Below, piece after piece: positions 59,368 to 64,000 of a DNA stretch of 64,000 nt. The number at the start of each line of letters is the position of its first letter. Position 1 is the first letter of the stretch. The translations under genes were made by a program, and so were the position numbers. The stretch covers positions 106,735,501 to 106,799,500 of the forward strand of contig CM074857.1 of NCBI GenBank assembly GCA_037501455.1, given 5' to 3'. Source of the stretch: Lantana camara. Lineage: Eukaryota > Streptophyta > Magnoliopsida > Lamiales > Verbenaceae. The notes beneath the pieces were generated by a model. The model did no database searches, was not told where the DNA came from, and saw only the letters and a program-made list of their open reading frames with translations.

Positions 59368-60609
59368 ATGGGACGCAACAAGAGACCCGCCCCTCTGCAA
59401 CTCACCTCATCATCCGGCCCAACCGGTCGCCAACCACGGGATTCCGTGAATGTAACTTTGGAAGGGCTTGGGAACCCTTATAACAGGAATACCACGCGGA
59501 ATATCATGCCTACCAAGTTCCCGCATCTCGCTACACTTCGGAGGTTAGGAGTCTGGGAGGAGATCGAGGCTTTATTCAACAACATAGGGTGGAAGACATT
59601 TATGATGGTTCCGGCTAACACATATCCGGAGTTGACAACCGTATTCTTCACCACTATGACTTGGGACAGGGTCAACACCAAGCTCAATTTCACATTAGAT
59701 GGGGAGGAAGCCGAATTATTAAATAAAGACGAGATTCGTGATGCCTTAGGGTTTCCTTGTTGCGAGATGTCAACGTTGCCCAATTGGTCTATGGAGGACA
59801 GAGAGGCGATGTGGCGATCATTCCCTCTAAAAGCTGGTGCCCTGGCTTACAACCCCCGAAATACTAAGGCCACCTGGATTGATAGTTTAGTCTGGCGATT
59901 GGTGCATAGATTCCTGGCTGTGGGAATATGTTCTAGGCATGAGAGCGATGGAAATATCAACGGGTTTGAGTTGGCCATTATGTATTTTATGAAGGAGGGG
60001 GTGCAATTTGATGCCACGACCGAGTTCATGTACAAGCTGAAGGAGGTGGCAGGCAGGGCGTCGGGAACTATAGGCCATGGAGCCTATGTGACGAAGCTAG
60101 CCAAGGAGGTAGGGTGGCTTGCAGAGAAAACGGAGCCTTTATCCAACTTTCCCTATGTTGAAGAGCAGACGTTCATCAAGATGGATCTATTCATCCGATG
60201 GTCTGCCGGGAGCTTAAAGGATAGGGTTTTACCCTGGTATCCGGAGAGGGAAAGGAACCGGTTTGAGCGGATGTACAGGTGGGGTGTGGCTAAGTATGAT
60301 GACATCACCCTCGATCAGCAGAGGAGGCTTGCACAGATACCGAATCGAGAGGAAGCCGGGCGAGGAGCACCGATGCCAATGGTCCAAGATGACGATGAGG
60401 AGATCCCCGCTTACATGCGGGATTATATGGCATCTCAGAATGCGCGGATGGATAGTTTTGTAGAGCATGTGGACTCCCGGCTTGATGCCTTGCAGCTCCA
60501 CATTGATGGACAGTTCGAGAATCTCCACGCATACCTTGCCAAGCAATTTGGAGGTGCCGGAGCGAGTAGCTCAAGCCAGCCCCCACATTACCCGCCACCT
60601 TATCCTTGA
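59368..60609 (+). CDS. Athila third ORF (ATHILA ORF1-like protein of unknown function)
   Basis: A clean 413-codon frame from MGRNKRPAPLQL (in-frame upstream ATG at 59335, but an acceptor-like TTATGTGCAG lies between them, so the downstream start is preferred). It shows FPHLATLRRLGVWEEIEALF and TYPELTTVFFTTM, resembling the ATHILA ORF1 family, then FELAIMYFMKEGVQFDATTEF, an acidic linker (QDDDEEIPAYMRDYM), a helical stretch that could form a coiled coil (DSFVEHVDSRLDALQLHIDG) and a Ser/Pro-rich tail. No signal peptide or membrane helix is visible, so nothing supports an envelope role despite its position after integrase. It is the only undamaged ORF in the element. Confidence 0.75.
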   Translation: MGRNKRPAPLQLTSSSGPTGRQPRDSVNVTLEGLGNPYNRNTTRNIMPTKFPHLATLRRLGVWEEIEALFNNIGWKTFMMVPANTYPELTTVFFTTMTWDRVNTKLNFTLDGEEAELLNKDEIRDALGFPCCEMSTLPNWSMEDREAMWRSFPLKAGALAYNPRNTKATWIDSLVWRLVHRFLAVGICSRHESDGNINGFELAIMYFMKEGVQFDATTEFMYKLKEVAGRASGTIGHGAYVTKLAKEVGWLAEKTEPLSNFPYVEEQTFIKMDLFIRWSAGSLKDRVLPWYPERERNRFERMYRWGVAKYDDITLDQQRRLAQIPNREEAGRGAPMPMVQDDDEEIPAYMRDYMASQNARMDSFVEHVDSRLDALQLHIDGQFENLHAYLAKQFGGAGASSSSQPPHYPPPYP

Positions 60610-62202
60610 TTGGGTTCTTTTCTAGCTTTCTGTTTTCCTTGCTTTGGTCTGTATGATGATATAATTCACCACTTTAGCCTAACTATTTGCACTATGCTAA
60701 CTATTCTTATGGTTATAGTAGGTACTTGACGACAGGGACTTCTTGTTAATTGCATGTTGATTATCATTTGCTTTGCTTAGCTTATGATCCGTGTTTTAGT
60801 CGTTTAAGTATAGGTTAGGCTTGATGAATAGCTTGTTGCCGGGTTCTTCGCTGTATTGAGGGAGTTTTCTTTTTGCCTTCTTTCTTTCTTCTTTTATGCA
60901 TGAGGACATTGCATGGTTTAAGTTTGGGGGAGAGGGGCAAAAAGTTTTGGATTGTATTGTTAATATTTCGCATAGAAAGATGCATTGGAGGATTTACTTA
61001 CTTGATATTGTGATATCTTTGAGAATGAAAAGATGATTGCTGAAAATAAGCCAAAATTCTCACTTTTTCGATGAGGTTTGATTGTGGGAACTTTTGCCAA
61101 AGTGAGTTAGGCTAGTCGAATGCATGAAGTTAGGTGTGAGTATTGATACCTTGGAATGGTGGGATATCCTTATTTTTGTGCACAATTGAACAAGGTCATG
61201 TACTTAGGTTAGGATGCTGAGTTAGTAATTCTTGAATAATACTGACAAGTGGATTAGGATACATTTTAGTCCTATTGAGGCGAAATTTTGAATTGACAAA
61301 GAATTAGGGAGATGACTTAGGCATTTATGTCGGAGGTAGCCTCGCTATTGAGCCATTTTTACTAAAGAACGAAATCCTATTAACCCCGCTGAGCCTAAGT
61401 GTTGTGCCATTAAATTTTTGTAGCCGCATTATAAGCCACAGGCACAGCACCATAAACTTACCCTAGAGTCACACTTTGCTCACTCGTTTGAATCGATTGA
61501 AGATGTTGCTAAATTCTTGATGAGGAGCCAAGAGAAGAGATAAGAGATAATCTTAGATGCTGAAAGAAAAGAAGAATTCAAAAGGAAGTAGTAAAAAAAA
61601 AGAGTTGTGTAAAGCTATAAGTAGACAAAAGAAGAAAAAAAAATAAAAAAAAAAAAGGGGAAAAGTGATTTGAGTAGATTTGAAACAGAAGAAACTCTTA
61701 GATTGTCTGCATGTGACAAACTTAGACAAGGTCTAAGTTTGGGGGAGTTTGACGGGGAAAGATAAAGATGGCGACCGAGGAGATTTGAATGGGTGAGCAA
61801 GGTGTGTTGAGTCACTACTATAGTAAAAATTCCATAACCTTAACCCCGAGCCCACATTACAAGCCTCGAAAGACCTTCCGATCCTTAATTCTGGGTTAAT
61901 TCCATTAGTGGAGATAGGTGCGAAGAATGTTTTCCGAAGTCTATCATTGGTACTTAGGAAGGAATCATTAGTTTGGTATTCTAACCGTTGTACATTATTT
62001 TGTTCGAATTCACACACTACACGAGGATATTTTATTTATACCATTGTGTTGATTCTTGTGCTTGATTGGAATGTGTTTGATAGGCTAGACTTGCTTTAGT
62101 GAAATTCTGAAAATTGCCCCATTGAGAGATTGATTTTGAGGTTGGTTTGATGTAATTTTCTCGATTGCTCGAGGACGAGCAATATTCAAGTTTGGGGGAG
62201 TT
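60610..62202 (+). other. Athila 3' noncoding region with repeated PPT-like boxes
   Basis: No gene is seen. Near-identical boxes occur at about 60919 (TTTAAGTTTGGGGGAG), 61733 (TCTAAGTTTGGGGGAG) and 62188 (TTCAAGTTTGGGGGAG). Only the last abuts an LTR and is the functional polypurine tract by position. A poly-A-rich zone lies at 61590-61665. Confidence 0.75.
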
Positions 62203-63731
62203 TGATGTACCGGTTTATTACATGGATTTGTAGGGCAATTTTAGTTAAATTCAAGCAGTTTTAAGAACTTATAACGCGATTTATGCTCCCTATTAGGTAC
62301 TTTTCACCTTGGAGTTGAAAAGACGAAGTAGAAGCAAAACCATGAAATAAAGGGCGAAAAATGAGAAATTCTAGGGGACACGCCCGTGTCCCCGTGAAAG
62401 AGTAAACTGAGACACCCCCGTGTCTCAGTACAGAAGTGGCCCTCGGATTCCAGATGGTGACACGCCCGTGTCACCAACGTAGAGCAATTTTCGACACCCC
62501 CGTGTCTCGGTACAGAGAGGCCTGGAAGCTTTTGCACCCCCGTGTCATTCAGAAGAACAACTCTTGACACCCCCGTGTCAAGAAGAAAAGCGCGAGTACG
62601 TTTTTTATATGTGACACGGGCGTGTCACATTTTAAGGCATGAGCTCTGCACGCCCGTGTCACGGGGCGGTACTGGATTATGGACTTCTATTTAAACACGG
62701 TTTTGAGGCGGAATAAGGGAGCTTTTGGACGGATAGCTTCCCAGAAGTTCAAGAACACCCAGAGAAGGAAGAAACACAAAGACATAGAGTTGAAGATTCA
62801 TTCCAACCACAAGACTTTATCAATTTGGTTTTATTTACTGCTTTTCGATCAAACTAATTCCTCAAGTTTTGGTTTTCGATTCTAGTATAGTTAGTTTCTC
62901 GCTTTAGATTTGTTTCTGGATAATTAGGTTAGAATTTCAGAACTATTAATTCTGTTTTGATGTTTATGTTAGACATGAATATTTTGAATGCAATTCTTTT
63001 GATCTTAATGAGTTTTAAGTCAATTATGAGGAACTAATCTCCTAGGGTTAGGGGGTAAGGATTATGCATCTAAGGTGTTTGAATTAATGCTTAAGTTAAT
63101 TTGTGTGATTCATTGTTAGGAAAACGGTATTGAGTAGATTGGGAATGGATTGGCCATCCATGAACATAGTGTAAATTATCCGATAATCGAGAGATTGAGG
63201 ATAATTGAGATTGTTTTCCAAAACTTAGACTTTTGGGCTTAAAGAAATTTAACCCTAATTTCTACAACACGTATTTAGAATTCCATGCCAAGCCTCTAGG
63301 TTTTAAATACACTAATCTTGCTTTATTCAATTAATTTGGTTACTAAGTGATTGTGAGAACAACACTTGGCTTAATTAATTAGACATCTAGTCTTTGAGAG
63401 AAGCTAGGTATAAAATTGTGATTAGGTTGAAGAATCATACATCCGTACTTGAGTATTGATTTGATCACAAAAGGGCATATGATTTACTCCCCGACCTGTT
63501 TTAATTAAGTGGTTTAATCTTGTTTTTATTTGTTAGCTCGTGTGATTGATTACTTATTGCTTAAGTTTAATTTCGTCATAGTAGTATAGTACAACATTAT
63601 CAATCTTATTCGGTCTCTAGATTAGAAATAGTCATAGAAGTGGTTGTTGGGTTCCCTTCCCTGTGGATACGATACCTTAAGTGTTGCAATCGGATTTAGA
63701 ACTTACACTTGGGTTCAAGATTTGTCTATCA
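62203..63731 (+). repeat. 3' LTR of the Athila element
   Basis: 1529 bp, same length as the 5' LTR, with the palindrome array at 62374-62664, followed by TSD ataaa. Confidence 0.92.
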
Positions 63732-63825
63732 ATAAATGTAAATATACAAAATCAATAATAATTCTACAAACTGATAACTTTTATTGAAAATAAAATAAAA
63801 GTAGGCATAGTACAAAAAACATAAA

Positions 63826-64000
63826 TTACGGGAGAGGAGGATGAAACTGATTCACTTCATCCGGATCATAATGAGGATTGTTGGAATTAACACTCTCCTC
63901 GCCGGCAATTCCAACGGTATCTGAGTTCCTATCCTCAATGTGGTCTGTGTGGAGGTGGTCCTCTTCGCCTTCCAACAGATGTGCCTCACGCACCTTGAAG
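63826..64000 (-). CDS. C-terminal end of an unidentified minus-strand protein (partial)
   Basis: The minus strand is open from the window edge to a TAA at 63828-63826, about 58 codons. Composition is acidic and low in hydrophobics (EGEEDHLHTDHIEDRN, then NNPHYDPDEVNQFHPPLP), as in the disordered tail of a plant protein. It would converge with the Ulp1 pseudogene, from which the Athila element now separates it. I do not recognise the family. It may be a chance ORF. Confidence 0.3.
   Translation of the reverse strand, partial: FKVREAHLLEGEEDHLHTDHIEDRNSDTVGIAGEESVNSNNPHYDPDEVNQFHPPLP

Larger units (their letters stand above)
52629..63731 (+). mobile_element. Athila-type Ty3/gypsy element, 11.1 kb, internally deleted
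   Basis: Twin 1529-bp LTRs (52629-54157 and 62203-63731) start TGATGTA and end TCTATCA, flanked by TSD ataaa (52624-52628 and 63732-63736). The Athila PBS TGGCGCCGTTGCCGGGGA lies at 54164-54181 and the polypurine tract AAGTTTGGGGGAGTT ends at 62202. Order inside: gag (with an LTR fragment in it), a deletion junction, RNase H, integrase, a GC-palindrome noncoding zone, a third ORF and a long 3' noncoding region. Protease and most of reverse transcriptase are missing, so it is non-autonomous. The LTRs differ at roughly 1-2 percent of bases where I compared them, so insertion was fairly recent. It landed 56 bases after the stop codon of the Ulp1 pseudogene. Confidence 0.94.

Noticed and set aside
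59478..60598. Antisense ORFs over the Athila third ORF
   Set aside because: Shadows of the well-formed sense frame 59368-60609.
62304..62885. ORFs found twice, in 52730-53311 and 62304-62885
   Set aside because: LTR duplicates that translate the palindrome array and R region.

Overview
This is eudicot nuclear DNA. It is AT-rich, has spliced genes, and is dominated by nested LTR retrotransposons with 5-bp target-site duplications (TSDs) and small terminal-inverted-repeat (TIR) elements with 9-10-bp TSDs. The transporter and transposon types would fit an asterid, perhaps Lamiales, but that is only a guess.

Layout, left to right. 1-12584 is the end of a minus-strand Athila-type Ty3/gypsy derivative. 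Its LTR is split by a 9.6-kb Ty1/copia element (2639-12235, TSD ccact, LTRs of about 2.25 kb). 12585-25230 and 29030-41838 are two diverged copies of one tandem duplication. Each carries relic plus-strand exons, then a minus-strand NPF (NRT1/PTR) transporter gene, then shared upstream DNA. The right NPF gene (36236-39622) assembles into four phase-compatible exons encoding about 638 aa. The left one (13428-18285) is a pseudogene. The copies gained different insertions: left, a MULE-like element in intron 2 and a TIR element that itself holds a 4.6-kb copia; right, a 6.5-kb copia (29499-35992) and two small TIR elements. Because each copy lacks the other's insertions, it preserves the empty sites. 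25230-29030 is AT-rich spacer with TIR elements.

41839-43015 is the 5' end of another copia. 43579-47705 is a small GRF-type zinc-finger/membrane protein gene interrupted by a 3.78-kb solo LTR (TSD gtaac). 47738-48510 is a tandem repeat. 48805-52573 is a decayed multi-exon DUF1985/Ulp1 (C48) protease gene whose introns hold a CTAGTACTAG-type minisatellite. 52629-63731 is an 11.1-kb Athila element (TSD ataaa, twin 1529-bp LTRs) that lost protease and most of reverse transcriptase but keeps RNase H, integrase and a third ORF. The last 170 bases look like the 3' end of a minus-strand gene.

The most unusual structure is a spaced array of 14-22-bp inverted repeats (core GACAC-CCCC/GCCC-GTGTC) in the Athila LTRs. 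The flanking bases change from unit to unit but stay mutually complementary. The same motif, with the same trailing GGTACAG, recurs inside the Athila element and in the unrelated solo LTR. A second notable signal is a dense cluster of TGACGTGGCA/ACGTGGC (bZIP/ABRE-like) sites in the LTRs of the 9.6-kb copia.
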